Assembly (NCBI RefSeq): GCF_003994415.1
Contig: NZ_CP034689.1
Location: 5,146,001-5,210,000 of the forward strand
Source: Achromobacter spanius
GTDB lineage: Bacteria > Pseudomonadota > Gammaproteobacteria > Burkholderiales > Burkholderiaceae_B
Direction: 5' to 3'
Length of the DNA: 64,000 nt
Below, piece after piece: positions 31,986-40,750 of this stretch. The notes under the pieces are model-generated. The model was not told the origin of the DNA. It saw nothing but the letters and a program-made list of their open reading frames with translations, and did no database searches. A program made the position numbers and the translations under genes. Each line of letters starts with the position of its first letter. The stretch's first letter is position 1.

Positions 31986-32006
31986 CCGACGGTCTTTCGC
32001 CGTCGG
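31986..32006 (+). other. Leader hairpin before the DUF3141 gene
   Basis: CCGACGG-TCTTTCG-CCGTCGG forms a 7-bp stem 22 bases before the start codon, just upstream of the AGGAG ribosome site. It may affect mRNA stability or translation. Confidence 0.4.
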
Positions 32007-32028
32007 GCGCCACTTACAGGAGATCGCC

Positions 32029-34578
32029 ATGGCCGATTCCGGCAACGATCGCGTCCCCACCCCGTCCTTCAATCCCTGGACGGCCGCCTACGAATATGCC
32101 GTGGATGCCTGGCAACGTGGCGTGCTCTACGCCGACGTGCTGCGCCAGCGCGGCAACCAGTACCACGAACACATGGCCAAGCGCGCACCCAACGTGCTGA
32201 GCATGGAGTTCGAACTGGTGATGGATGGCCGCGAGCTGCCCCGCCCCGTCAACTACGGGCTGTTGCGCATCCAGCCGCCCGAAGGCGTGGAAACCGACCC
32301 GATCAAGCGTCCCTTCCTGGTGGTGGACCCGCGCGCCGGGCACGGCCCGGGCATCGGCGGCTTCAAGCCGGAAAGCGAAATTGGCGTGGCGGTGCGAGCC
32401 GGACACCCCTGCTACTTCGCCACCTTCCTGCCGCAGCCCATGCCGGAACAGACCGTCGAAGACGTGATGATGGCCGAAGCCCGCTTCCTGGAAGAGATCA
32501 TCGCGCTGCACCCCGACGCCGAAGGCAAGCCCGTGGTGGTGGCCAATTGCCAGGCCGGCTGGCAGATCATGATGACCGCCGCCGTGCGCCCCGAACTGTT
32601 CGGCCCCATCATCGTGGCTGGTGCCCCGCTGTCGTACTGGGCGGGCTGGCGCGGCATGAATCCCATGCGCTATTCCGGCGGCCTGTTGGGCGGCAGCTGG
32701 TTGACGGCGATGACCAGCGACCTGGGCAACGGCAAATTCGACGGCGCCTGGCTGGTGCAGAACTTCGAAAACCTGAATCCGGCCAACACCTTGTGGTCCA
32801 AGCAGTACAACCTGTATTCCAAGGTGGACACCGAAGCCGACCGCTACCTGAGCTTTGAAAAATGGTGGGGCGGCCACGTTTTCCTGAACGGCCCCGAAAT
32901 CCAGTACATCGTCGACAACCTGTTCGTGGGCAACCGCCTGGCGACCGCGGGCCTGGTCACCTCCGACGGCATCCGTATCGACCTGCGCAATATCCGTTCG
33001 CCCATCGTGGTGTTCTGCTCCAAGGGCGACAACATCACGCCCCCGCCGCAGGCGCTGGGCTGGATTCCCGACCTGTACCAGAACGAAGCCGAAGTGCTGG
33101 CCCACGGGCAGACCATCGTCTATGCCGTGCATGAGAGCATTGGCCACCTGGGCATCTTCGTGTCGGGCAGCGTGGCCCGCAAGGAACACCAGGAATTCAC
33201 GTCGAACATCGACATGATCGACGTGCTCCCGCCCGGCATCTACCAGGCGGAAATCGCCGACAAAACGCCCGACACGCCCAATGCCGACCTGGCGTTTGGC
33301 AACTACGTGCTGTCGTTCGAGCAGCGCACGCTGGACGATGTGCGCACCATTGTCGACCGCAAGGAAGAAGACGATAAGCGCTTTGCCGCCGTGGCCCGCA
33401 TCTCGGACATCAACCTGGGCATGTACCGCAGCTTCATGCAGCCCTGGCTGCGCGCGCTGGTCACGCCGCAATCGGCGGAATGGTCGCAGCGCCTGCATCC
33501 GTTGCGCTTGCCGTATGAGTTGATCTCGGACCGCAACCCGGCCATCGCCCCCATCGCGAAGGTTGCCGAACAGGTGCGCGAACACCGCCAGCCGGTGTCC
33601 GAGTCCAACCCGTTCCTGATGGCGCAGGAAATGTTTTCCAACTGGGTCGAGACCAGCCTGAACATCTGGCAGGAAATGCGCGATTCAGCGGACGAGCGCA
33701 CCTTCATGGGCGTATACGGTTCGCCGCTGGTGCAGGACCTGGCCGGGCTGGGCGCGCGTTCCGGCCCGCCGCGCAAGCACCCCGGCGTGTCGCCCGAACA
33801 CCGCCGCTTCATGGAAGAGCGCACCGCCGATCTGCGTTCGCTGTTGCAGGAAGGCGGCTTGCGCGTGGCGGCCATCCGCATGCTGCTGTATGTGTCGGGG
33901 GCCGAGGGCGGCCTGGACGAACGCAGCTTTGCGCTGATCCGCAAAGTGCGCGCCGAATCCGACAACGCCATGACCTTGCAGGAATTCAAGGACACCATCC
34001 GCGACCAGGCCTTGATCCTGACGCTGGATTCCGACGCCGCCATCCAGGCCATGCCGCGCCTGTTGGAGAAGTCGTCCGCCGCCGCGATCCGCGACGCGCT
34101 GAAAACGATGAAGCACGTGCTGGAAGCCGCTGAACCGCTTAGCCCGGCGGCACGTGACAGCCTGACGGAAATGGAGCGCATCTTCGAAGCTGCCGAACGC
34201 CGGGCTCAGAAACGCGCCCAGGCCGATGCGCCCGCCCAACTGGAAGCCGAGCCCGCCCCCACCGCCCCCGCGTTGAATCTGATCGACGCGGCCGCACAGG
34301 TGCCGTCCAAGACCGCCCAGCCGCATCCGGCGGCGGCAAAGTCAGCGACGAAGGTGGCGACGAAGGCCGCGACAAAGGCCGCAACCAAGGCAGTAACCCG
34401 GACGGCATCGAAGGCGACTACGAAGGCAGTACCGAAGGCAGTACCGAAGGCAGTACCGAAGACCGCAACGGAGGCGGCACCCAAGGCAGCAACGAAAGCA
34501 GCCAAGCCCGCCGCAAAGCGCAGCACAAAAGCCGCCGCGCAACCCGCTAAACAACCCGCCAAGGCCAAGCGCGCATGA
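32029..34578 (+). CDS. DUF3141 protein: PHA-synthase-like alpha/beta hydrolase with histone-like tail
   Basis: An 849-residue protein. The middle is an alpha/beta hydrolase resembling class PhaC polymerases: a nucleophile-type A-N-C174-Q-A-G-W, F-C-S-K-G-D-N-I-T-P-P for the Asp region and H-E-S-I-G-H-L-G-I-F for the His. Residues about 540-750 are helical and phasin-like. The last 80 residues (from about 770) are a Lys/Ala/Thr/Pro repeat (K-A-A-T-K, K-A-V-P-K-A-V-P-K, ending A-K-Q-P-A-K-A-K-R-A), like the tails of PhaF and Bordetella histone-H1-like proteins. The tail could bind DNA. It leads a four-gene operon, overlapping pta by 4 bases. The enzymatic role is unproven. Confidence 0.88.
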   Translation: MADSGNDRVPTPSFNPWTAAYEYAVDAWQRGVLYADVLRQRGNQYHEHMAKRAPNVLSMEFELVMDGRELPRPVNYGLLRIQPPEGVETDPIKRPFLVVDPRAGHGPGIGGFKPESEIGVAVRAGHPCYFATFLPQPMPEQTVEDVMMAEARFLEEIIALHPDAEGKPVVVANCQAGWQIMMTAAVRPELFGPIIVAGAPLSYWAGWRGMNPMRYSGGLLGGSWLTAMTSDLGNGKFDGAWLVQNFENLNPANTLWSKQYNLYSKVDTEADRYLSFEKWWGGHVFLNGPEIQYIVDNLFVGNRLATAGLVTSDGIRIDLRNIRSPIVVFCSKGDNITPPPQALGWIPDLYQNEAEVLAHGQTIVYAVHESIGHLGIFVSGSVARKEHQEFTSNIDMIDVLPPGIYQAEIADKTPDTPNADLAFGNYVLSFEQRTLDDVRTIVDRKEEDDKRFAAVARISDINLGMYRSFMQPWLRALVTPQSAEWSQRLHPLRLPYELISDRNPAIAPIAKVAEQVREHRQPVSESNPFLMAQEMFSNWVETSLNIWQEMRDSADERTFMGVYGSPLVQDLAGLGARSGPPRKHPGVSPEHRRFMEERTADLRSLLQEGGLRVAAIRMLLYVSGAEGGLDERSFALIRKVRAESDNAMTLQEFKDTIRDQALILTLDSDAAIQAMPRLLEKSSAAAIRDALKTMKHVLEAAEPLSPAARDSLTEMERIFEAAERRAQKRAQADAPAQLEAEPAPTAPALNLIDAAAQVPSKTAQPHPAAAKSATKVATKAATKAATKAVTRTASKATTKAVPKAVPKAVPKTATEAAPKAATKAAKPAAKRSTKAAAQPAKQPAKAKRA
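34422..34457 (+). repeat. Three tandem 12-bp repeats in the DUF3141 tail
   Basis: GAAGGCAGTACC is repeated three times in a row at 34422-34433, 34434-34445 and 34446-34457, encoding the tetrad K-A-V-P. The unit is in frame, so copy-number change would shorten or lengthen the basic tail without a frameshift. Confidence 0.85.
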
Positions 34579-35519
34579 CACTGACCACGTCCACGCATTA
34601 CGACACGCTGATCGCCCGCGCGCAGACGCTGGAACCGGCCTTCTGCGCCATCGCCCACCCCTGCGACGAACCCTCGCTTTCCGCCGCGCTGGAAGCCCGC
34701 GACCTGGGCCTCTTGCACCCCATCCTGGTGGGGCCGGAAAAGAAGATCCGCGACACGGCGGCCCAGTTCAATCTGAACCTGGGCGATGCGCGCATTGTTG
34801 ACGCGCCGCATAGCCACGCCGCCGCCGAAACCGCCGTGGCGCTGGTGCGCAATGGCGAGGCCACGCTGCTGATGAAAGGCAGCCTGCACACCGATGAACT
34901 GATGCACGAGGTCGTTGCGCGCACGACGGGCTTGCGCACCAGCCGCCGCATCAGCCATGTTTTCATCATGGAAGTGCCCACCTATGCCGGCCCGCTGTTC
35001 ATCACGGACGCGGCCATCAACATCTTCCCTGACCTGGAAACCAAGGCCGACATCATCCGCAACGTGATCGACCTGCATCAAGGGCTGGGGCTGGGTGAGC
35101 CGCGCGTGGCGATCCTGTCGGCGGTGGAGCAGGTCACGCCCAACATTCCCAGCACCATCGAAGCGGCCGCCTTGTGCAAGATGGCCGACCGTGGCCAGAT
35201 CACGGGCGGCCTGCTGGACGGCCCGCTGGCGCTGGACAACGCCATCAGCCCGGACGCAGCGCGCATCAAGGGCATACGCTCGCCCGTGGCGGGTGTGGCG
35301 CAGGTGCTGGTGGTGCCTGACCTGGAAGCGGGCAATATGCTGGCCAAGAACCTGACGTTCCTGGCCAATGCCGAAGCGGCCGGCATTGTGCTGGGCGCGC
35401 GCGTGCCCATCATCTTGACCAGCCGCGCCGACAGCCCGCGTTCGCGACTGGCATCGTGCGCGGTGGCGGCCATCTACGCGCACCATCTCAGCCAGTTGGC
35501 GGCCCGCCCCCTGGCCTGA
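34575..35519 (+). CDS. pta: Phosphate acetyl/butyryltransferase
   Basis: A 314-residue enzyme of the PTA/PTB family that interconverts acyl-CoA and acyl phosphate. Typical stretches are P-I-L-V-G-P-E-K-K-I near residue 50, L-M-K-G-S-L-H-T-D-E-L-M, I-T-D-A-A-I-N-I-F-P and G-I-V-L-G-A-R-V-P-I-I-L-T-S-R-A-D-S. Close relatives in this gene neighbourhood often carry an N-terminal enoyl-CoA hydratase (MaoC) domain of about 150 residues, absent here. It overlaps the DUF3141 gene (ATGA) and precedes ackA, so together they would yield acetate and ATP from acetyl-CoA. Confidence 0.9.
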   Translation: MTLTTSTHYDTLIARAQTLEPAFCAIAHPCDEPSLSAALEARDLGLLHPILVGPEKKIRDTAAQFNLNLGDARIVDAPHSHAAAETAVALVRNGEATLLMKGSLHTDELMHEVVARTTGLRTSRRISHVFIMEVPTYAGPLFITDAAINIFPDLETKADIIRNVIDLHQGLGLGEPRVAILSAVEQVTPNIPSTIEAAALCKMADRGQITGGLLDGPLALDNAISPDAARIKGIRSPVAGVAQVLVVPDLEAGNMLAKNLTFLANAEAAGIVLGARVPIILTSRADSPRSRLASCAVAAIYAHHLSQLAARPLA

Positions 35520-35553
35520 TCCATCCGCATCACCGCTACCGGACTCCAGAGCC

Positions 35554-36747
35554 ATGAGTGATACCAGCGACACCATCCTCGTCATCAACGCCGGCAGTTC
35601 CAGCATCAAGTTCTACCTGTACGACATCGACGGCCAGCAGGAACTGGCGCCACGCTTGGGCGGCCAGTTGGAAGGCATCGGCACCTCGCACCCGAAGCTG
35701 CGGGTACGCGATGCGGCGGGCCGGACCTTGCTGGAACGCGATGTTGCCCCGAGCCACGCCCCCGACGTGCCCAACGCCCAGGAAGTGGTCGGCACCTGGT
35801 TGAGCGGCCACCTGGGCGGCGCGCCGCTGGCGGTGGGACACCGCGTGGTGCACGGCGGGCCGGACCTTTCCGAACCGGTGCTCATCGACGATAGCGTGCT
35901 GGCCAAGCTGGACACCTTCACGCCGCTTGCGCCGCTGCATCAGCCCAACAACCTGGCGCCCATCCGCGTGATCCGTGAACGCCGCCCGTGGATTCCACAG
36001 GTAGCCTGCTTCGACACGGCATTTCACCGCAGCCATTCCGACGTGGCCGATCGCTACGCGCTGCCCGAATCGCTGTACCAGGAAGGCGTGCGCCGCTACG
36101 GCTTTCATGGGCTGTCCTATGAATACATCGCGCAGCGCTTGAAGCAGGCGCTGCCCGAGCTGGCAATGGGCAAGATCATCACCGCGCACCTGGGGTCGGG
36201 CGTGTCCGCCTGCGCCATCCATGAAGGCAAGAGCGTGGACAGCACGATGGGCTTCACCGCGCTGGAAGGCCTGCCCATGGGCACGCGCCCCGGCCGGCTG
36301 GACGCGGGCGTGGTGCTGTGGATGATGGAACGCGGCATGGACCATGACCAGATCGAGCATCTGCTCTATCACGACTGCGGCATGAAGGGCCTGTCGGGCA
36401 TCAGCAACGACATGCGCGAACTGCTGGCCAGCGATGCGCCCGCCGCGCAATTGGCGCTGAAGTATTTCGCGTGGCGCGTGGCCGAAGGCATGATCGGCCT
36501 GGGCTGCGCCATGAACGGCATCGACGGCATTGTGTTCACGGCCGGCGTGGGCGAGAACTCACCCCAGATCCGCCAGATGATTGCTGACCATTGGGGCTGG
36601 CTGGGCATCAAGCTGGACCCCGAACGCAATGCCCATCAAGGCCCCCGCATTTCCAGCGACGACAGCCGCATCGGCGTGTATGTGGTCCGCACGAATGAAG
36701 AACTGATCATCGCCCAGCACACGCTGGCCCTGGTACGCCAACGATGA
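35554..36747 (+). CDS. ackA: Acetate kinase
   Basis: A 397-residue ASKHA-fold kinase making acetyl phosphate from acetate and ATP, or ATP in reverse. Signatures are V-I-N-A-G-S-S-S-I-K at the N-terminus, H-R-V-V-H-G-G, F-D-T-A-F-H, Y-G-F-H-G-L-S-Y, A-H-L-G-S-G-V-S, M-G-F-T-A-L-E-G-L-P-M-G-T-R and F-T-A-G-V-G-E-N-S. All catalytic segments are intact and the length is standard. It lies 34 bases after pta and overlaps fabI by 4 bases. Confidence 0.96.
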   Translation: MSDTSDTILVINAGSSSIKFYLYDIDGQQELAPRLGGQLEGIGTSHPKLRVRDAAGRTLLERDVAPSHAPDVPNAQEVVGTWLSGHLGGAPLAVGHRVVHGGPDLSEPVLIDDSVLAKLDTFTPLAPLHQPNNLAPIRVIRERRPWIPQVACFDTAFHRSHSDVADRYALPESLYQEGVRRYGFHGLSYEYIAQRLKQALPELAMGKIITAHLGSGVSACAIHEGKSVDSTMGFTALEGLPMGTRPGRLDAGVVLWMMERGMDHDQIEHLLYHDCGMKGLSGISNDMRELLASDAPAAQLALKYFAWRVAEGMIGLGCAMNGIDGIVFTAGVGENSPQIRQMIADHWGWLGIKLDPERNAHQGPRISSDDSRIGVYVVRTNEELIIAQHTLALVRQR

Positions 36748-37547
36748 GTACGCCAACCATGAACGCCTCCATCCCGAACCCGGCGTTGCCGCTGGCTGGC
36801 AAGCGCGGCCTGGTGACCGGCATCGCCAACGCCGATTCCATCGCCTGGGGCTGCGCCAAGGCGTTTCGTGCGATGGGCGCAGAACTGGCGGTGACCTATC
36901 TGAACGACAAGGCCCTGCCCCACGTCGAGCCGCTGGCCAGGCAGGTGGATGCGCCGCTGCTGATGCCGCTAAACCTATTGAACGACGGCGAACTGGAAGC
37001 CGTGTTCGACCGCATCACGGCCGAATGGGGCCACCTGGACTTCGTGCTGCACTCCATTGCCTTCGCCCCGCGCGACGACCTGCATGGCCGCGTGACGGAC
37101 TGCTCGCGCGAGGGCTTTCTGCAAGCCATGGACGTATCGTGCTGGTCGTTCATCCGCATGGCGAAGCTGGCCGAACCGCTGATGGCCAAGGGCGGCGCTC
37201 TCTTCTGCATGAGCTATTACGGCTCGCAGATGGTGGTGGAGCACTACAACATGATGGGCCCGGTAAAGGCGGCGCTGGAATCCGCCACGCGCTATCTGGC
37301 CGCCGAGCTTGGCCCGCAAGGCATCCGCGTGCATGCGATTTCACCCGGGCCGCTGAAAACGCGCGCCGCCTCTGGCATTGCGGAATTCGACGCGCTGCTG
37401 GACCGCGCGCAAGCCAAGGCGCCCGCGCGCAGCCTGGTGTCCATCGACGATGTGGGCGAAGCCACCGCGTGGCTGGCCACCGACGCCGCGCGGCGCATGA
37501 CCGGACAAACGCTGTACATCGACGGCGGTTATCACATCATCGATTAG
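36744..37547 (+). CDS. fabI: Enoyl-ACP reductase, FabI type
   Basis: A 267-residue short-chain dehydrogenase-type enoyl reductase. It has the FabI-specific nucleotide motif G-K-R-G-L-V-T-G-I-A-N-A-D-S-I-A-W-G and the catalytic Y-x6-K in S-Q-M-V-V-E-H-Y-N-M-M-G-P-V-K. S-P-G-P-L-K-T-R-A-A-S-G-I is also FabI-typical. The protein makes the last reduction in each fatty-acid elongation round. A second fabI elsewhere is likely, since this one is clustered with pta/ackA and a PHA-like gene and may serve as a specialised copy. An 18-residue lead precedes the fold. Confidence 0.9.
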   Translation: MSTPTMNASIPNPALPLAGKRGLVTGIANADSIAWGCAKAFRAMGAELAVTYLNDKALPHVEPLARQVDAPLLMPLNLLNDGELEAVFDRITAEWGHLDFVLHSIAFAPRDDLHGRVTDCSREGFLQAMDVSCWSFIRMAKLAEPLMAKGGALFCMSYYGSQMVVEHYNMMGPVKAALESATRYLAAELGPQGIRVHAISPGPLKTRAASGIAEFDALLDRAQAKAPARSLVSIDDVGEATAWLATDAARRMTGQTLYIDGGYHIID

Positions 37548-37549
37548 GC

Positions 37550-39238
37550 TCAGGCCAGCGTGTCCGGCGGCCCCTGGCGGCGCCGCTCAATCGCCTCCAC
37601 CGCCTGCTCGGGGCTGCCGAAGATATTGTCGCGGCCAATCTTCTTGACCAGACCCGAGCGCTCAAGCGCCATGCGGAACTGGCCGTGGCCGCCGGCCACC
37701 AGCATGGTGATATGGCGGTCGTCCAATTCGCGCTTCAGTTCATACAAGGCTTCCACCGCATCGGCATCAGCCTGCGTCATGGCTTCGGCGTCCAACACGA
37801 ACCAGGTGGCATCGCCCGCCTGTTCCATGACTTCGCGCGCGCGTCGACGGAAAGCGTCGGCATTGAAGAACCAGACCGACGATTCGAACAGCCAGATCAC
37901 CACGCCCGGCACGGGCTGCGCGTCGGGGTTCAGGTGCAACTTGCCCAGCACATATTCACCCGGTAGCCGGCCCAAGAGCGCGTCGCGCGGGTTGCCCGAC
38001 ACATACATGGCGTACAGCAAGGTCGCGCCCACCGACACCGCCACGCCCTGCAACACGCCAAAGCCCACCACGCCCACTGCCGCCAACACACCGAACGCCA
38101 GTTCGATGCGCGAAATGCGCGCCAGGCGCATGAATGCCTTGACGTCGAACAGGCTGGCCGCGGCCAACAGCAAGATCGCGGACAGCACAGCTTGCGGCAG
38201 CCAGTACAACGGCGCGCTCAACAAGCCCACGACAATCGCCAAGGCGACGGCCGCGCTGACACTGACCAGCGGCGACGAACCGCCGGCCACCAGCCCCACC
38301 GCCGTGCGCGAATCCGCGCCTGTCACGACAAAGCCTTGGAACAGGCCCGCCGCCACATTGGCCGCGCCGAAGCCCACCAGTTCGCGGTTGGGGTCCACAT
38401 GTTCGCCGGTGCGGGCGGCAAAGCTGCGCGCCGTAACGATGCCGCTGGAAAAACTGACCACCAGCACCCCCGCCGCGCCCAAGAGCATGCTGTCCACGCC
38501 TTCCAGCCGCACGGGCAGGCTGATGCCCGGCAAGCCGGCCGGTACCTCACCCACCACCGCAATGCCCAGGCTGGGAAAATCAAACAGCCACGACAACAGA
38601 CAGCCCCCCACCACCAGCAGGATCGGACCGGGCCAGGTTGGCCGCCAGCGTTTGACACCCAACAGCAACGCACACGAGGCCAGCCCCAGGATCAGGGTCG
38701 GAATCTGGATTTCCTGCACGCGCCGGGACAGTTCCAGAAACGGATGCACCAGCCCGGTGTTACGCAGCCCCACGCCTGTCAGCCCGCTCATTTGCGACAC
38801 CGCCAACGTAATTGCCACGCCGGCCATATAGCCGATCAAGACGGGGCGCGACAGCAGATTGGCCAGCACGCCCAGCCGCAACACGCGGGCGATCAGGCAG
38901 CCCACGCCCACGGTCAGCGCAATGCCGGTGGCCGCCACCAGCCGGTCTTCGGGGGAGGTCAGCGCCATACCCGTGAGGGTGGCGGCGATCAGCGTGCAGG
39001 TGGCGGTGTCCGGCCCCACGACCAAGGTGCGCGACGAACCAAACAGCGCATAGCCCAGCATGCCGGCGATGGCGGCCCACAGACCGGCGACGGGGGGCAC
39101 GCCCATCATCGCGGCATAGGCCAGGCCCACCGGCAAGGCCACGGCCGCCACGCTCAGCCCAGCCATGACATCGCGCCGCGCCGAGTCTCGAGTGATGCCT
39201 CGGAAATTGTTCAGGCCGGGAAAGAGACGGTAGTTCAT
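37550..39238 (-). CDS. SulP-family anion transporter with STAS domain
   Basis: A 562-residue inner-membrane protein with about 12-14 helices followed by a cytoplasmic STAS domain (about residues 435-550). The SulP signature region P-V-G-L-A-Y-A-A-M-M-G-V-P-P-V-A-G-L and F-G-S-S-R-T-L-V-V-G-P-D-T-A-T are present. The STAS domain shows W-F-V-L-D-A-E-A-M-T-Q-A-D-A-D-A-V. The family carries sulfate, bicarbonate or C4-dicarboxylates, and the ion here is not defined by sequence. It is convergent with fabI, with 2 bases between stops. Confidence 0.9.
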   Translation of the reverse strand: MNYRLFPGLNNFRGITRDSARRDVMAGLSVAAVALPVGLAYAAMMGVPPVAGLWAAIAGMLGYALFGSSRTLVVGPDTATCTLIAATLTGMALTSPEDRLVAATGIALTVGVGCLIARVLRLGVLANLLSRPVLIGYMAGVAITLAVSQMSGLTGVGLRNTGLVHPFLELSRRVQEIQIPTLILGLASCALLLGVKRWRPTWPGPILLVVGGCLLSWLFDFPSLGIAVVGEVPAGLPGISLPVRLEGVDSMLLGAAGVLVVSFSSGIVTARSFAARTGEHVDPNRELVGFGAANVAAGLFQGFVVTGADSRTAVGLVAGGSSPLVSVSAAVALAIVVGLLSAPLYWLPQAVLSAILLLAAASLFDVKAFMRLARISRIELAFGVLAAVGVVGFGVLQGVAVSVGATLLYAMYVSGNPRDALLGRLPGEYVLGKLHLNPDAQPVPGVVIWLFESSVWFFNADAFRRRAREVMEQAGDATWFVLDAEAMTQADADAVEALYELKRELDDRHITMLVAGGHGQFRMALERSGLVKKIGRDNIFGSPEQAVEAIERRRQGPPDTLA

Positions 39239-39348
39239 GATGCTGCGAGACGACCTGATTGATGATGTTGCGCGATGGGCAGAGAGACCGCAAAGGCTAC
39301 ACCAAGCGACGCGCTTTGAACCGGATCCACATCAACAAGCCGGTGCAT

Positions 39349-39369
39349 TTCATTCCTTTTTAGAATGAA
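39349..39369. promoter_or_regulatory. AT-rich inverted repeat in divergent promoter region
   Basis: TTCATTC-CTTTTTA-GAATGAA is a perfect 7-bp inverted repeat in the AT-rich part of the 286-base gap between the SulP gene (start 39238) and the Bug gene (start 39525). It may be an operator for either. No confident -35/-10 pair was assigned. Confidence 0.35.
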
Positions 39370-39524
39370 GATCGTTGCATATTTATCTCTTTTATCGAAA
39401 AGCAGGATTGCGTAGAGTCCCCGCACAAGAAAAGCGGCACCCCGCCGCGTATTGCACACCGACATGGCCCGCCCCGCATCGATCACCCGACGCGAAGGAC
39501 AGGGCCGGCACTTCTGGAGACTTG

Positions 39525-40508
39525 ATGTCCTACACGTTCCTGCGCCGCGCCGGCCGCGCGCTTATTCTGGCCGCCTTTGCCGCGGGCGTTGCCCCGGCCG
39601 TACAGGCGCAAGCCTACCCCGACCGCCCCATCAAACTCGTCGTGCCTTGGCCGCCGGGCGGCGCAACCGATTCGTTGGGCCGCCTGTTGGCGCAGCGCCT
39701 GTCCGAACGACTGGGCCAGACGGTGATCGTGGACAACAAGGCAGGCGCGGGCGGCAACATCGGCACCGCGTCCTTCGTGCGTGAAAAGCCCGACGGCTAC
39801 ACGCTGTTGATGGCCACCAGTTCCACCAACGCGGCCAATCCGCACCTGTATGCGCGCCTGGGCTTCGATGCGGCAAAGGACTTCGCGCCGGTCGCCTTCG
39901 TGGCCGAGATTCCCAACATTCTTGAAGTGCCGAAGCAGTCGCCTTTTCAATCGGTCGCGGACGTGATCGCGGCCGCCAAGGCCGAACCCGGCAAATTGAA
40001 TTACGGCTCGGGCGGCGTGGGCTCGTCACAGCATCTGGCGGGTTCGATGTTCAAGCATCTGACGGGCGCGGATGTGATGCACATTCCGTACAAGGGCAGT
40101 GGCCCGGCGGTGTCGGACCTGCTGGCCGGACAAGTCGACATGATGCTGGACACCGGTTCGCTGGCCCAGGTACAGGCGGGCGCCCTGCGCGCACTGGCCG
40201 TGGCCTCGCACCAGCGCCTGCCAGCCCTGCCGAATGTACCCACGTTCGAGGAGGCAGGCGTGCCGAAGATGTTTGCGTCGGCGTGGTACGGCATCGTGGC
40301 CCCGGCGGGCACGCCGAAAGACGTGGTGCAGCGCCTGAACCGGGAAGTCAATGCGGTCGTCGCCACCCCGGAGGTAAAGCAGCGCATGGAGAACATGGGC
40401 GCGCTGGTGCCGGCCGGCCAATCGCCGGAACAGTTCGGCGCGTTCATCCAATCGGAAATCAAGCGCTACGCAGAAATCGTGAAAATCTCCGGCGCCAAAA
40501 TGGAATAA
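39525..40508 (+). CDS. Bug/TctC-family periplasmic substrate-binding protein
   Basis: A 327-residue Bug protein. The signal peptide is R-R-A-G-R-A-L-I-L-A-A-F-A-A-G-V-A-P-A-V-Q-A, and the mature start Y-P-D-R-P-I-K-L-V-V-P-W-P-P-G-G-A-T-D is the family hallmark. G-A-G-G-N-I-G, K-P-D-G-Y-T-L-L and M-H-I-P-Y-K-G-S-G-P-A follow. GGAG lies 7 bases before the ATG at 39525. It is divergent from the SulP transporter and, as is common, has no TctAB partner nearby. The ligand is probably a carboxylate. Confidence 0.92.
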   Translation: MSYTFLRRAGRALILAAFAAGVAPAVQAQAYPDRPIKLVVPWPPGGATDSLGRLLAQRLSERLGQTVIVDNKAGAGGNIGTASFVREKPDGYTLLMATSSTNAANPHLYARLGFDAAKDFAPVAFVAEIPNILEVPKQSPFQSVADVIAAAKAEPGKLNYGSGGVGSSQHLAGSMFKHLTGADVMHIPYKGSGPAVSDLLAGQVDMMLDTGSLAQVQAGALRALAVASHQRLPALPNVPTFEEAGVPKMFASAWYGIVAPAGTPKDVVQRLNREVNAVVATPEVKQRMENMGALVPAGQSPEQFGAFIQSEIKRYAEIVKISGAKME

Positions 40509-40541
40509 GGCGGGTCGGCTAAAAACCGGTCTTCAATGGCA

Positions 40542-40722
40542 CGTAGGATGGGTGCAGCGCGAGCCGAACCTAAAGAAGAACACCAGCCCCAAACGCGCGA
40601 AACCCATCAAGCGGCATACGCATGTGGCTGAATTAGCCATTGCGCCTATGCTGCTTGATGGGTTTCGCGCGATAAGTTGCAGCGCTATTTCAGAGACCGT
40701 CTCGCGCTACACCCATCCTACG
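40542..40722. repeat. Nested inverted-repeat element (REP/MITE-like)
   Basis: The outer arms are 40542-40563 (CGTAGGATGGGTGCAGCGCGAG) and 40701-40722, complementary with one mismatch in 22. The inner arms are 40594-40618 and 40647-40671, complementary with one mismatch in 25 and containing CGCGCGAAACCCATC. A small TGGCT/AGCCA hairpin (40625-40639) is near the centre. The GTAGGATGGGTG string resembles dispersed intergenic repeats of Proteobacteria. There is no coding capacity and no clear target duplication. It fills the gap between the Bug gene and pgk, converging on both. Confidence 0.8.
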
Positions 40723-40750
40723 ATGGGACGTTGCGCGATGGCTCCACCGC

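Noticed and set aside
34338..34578. CRISPR-like or satellite repeats near the end of the DUF3141 gene
   Set aside because: The repeats are in frame and encode a Lys/Ala/Pro tail; there are no spacers.
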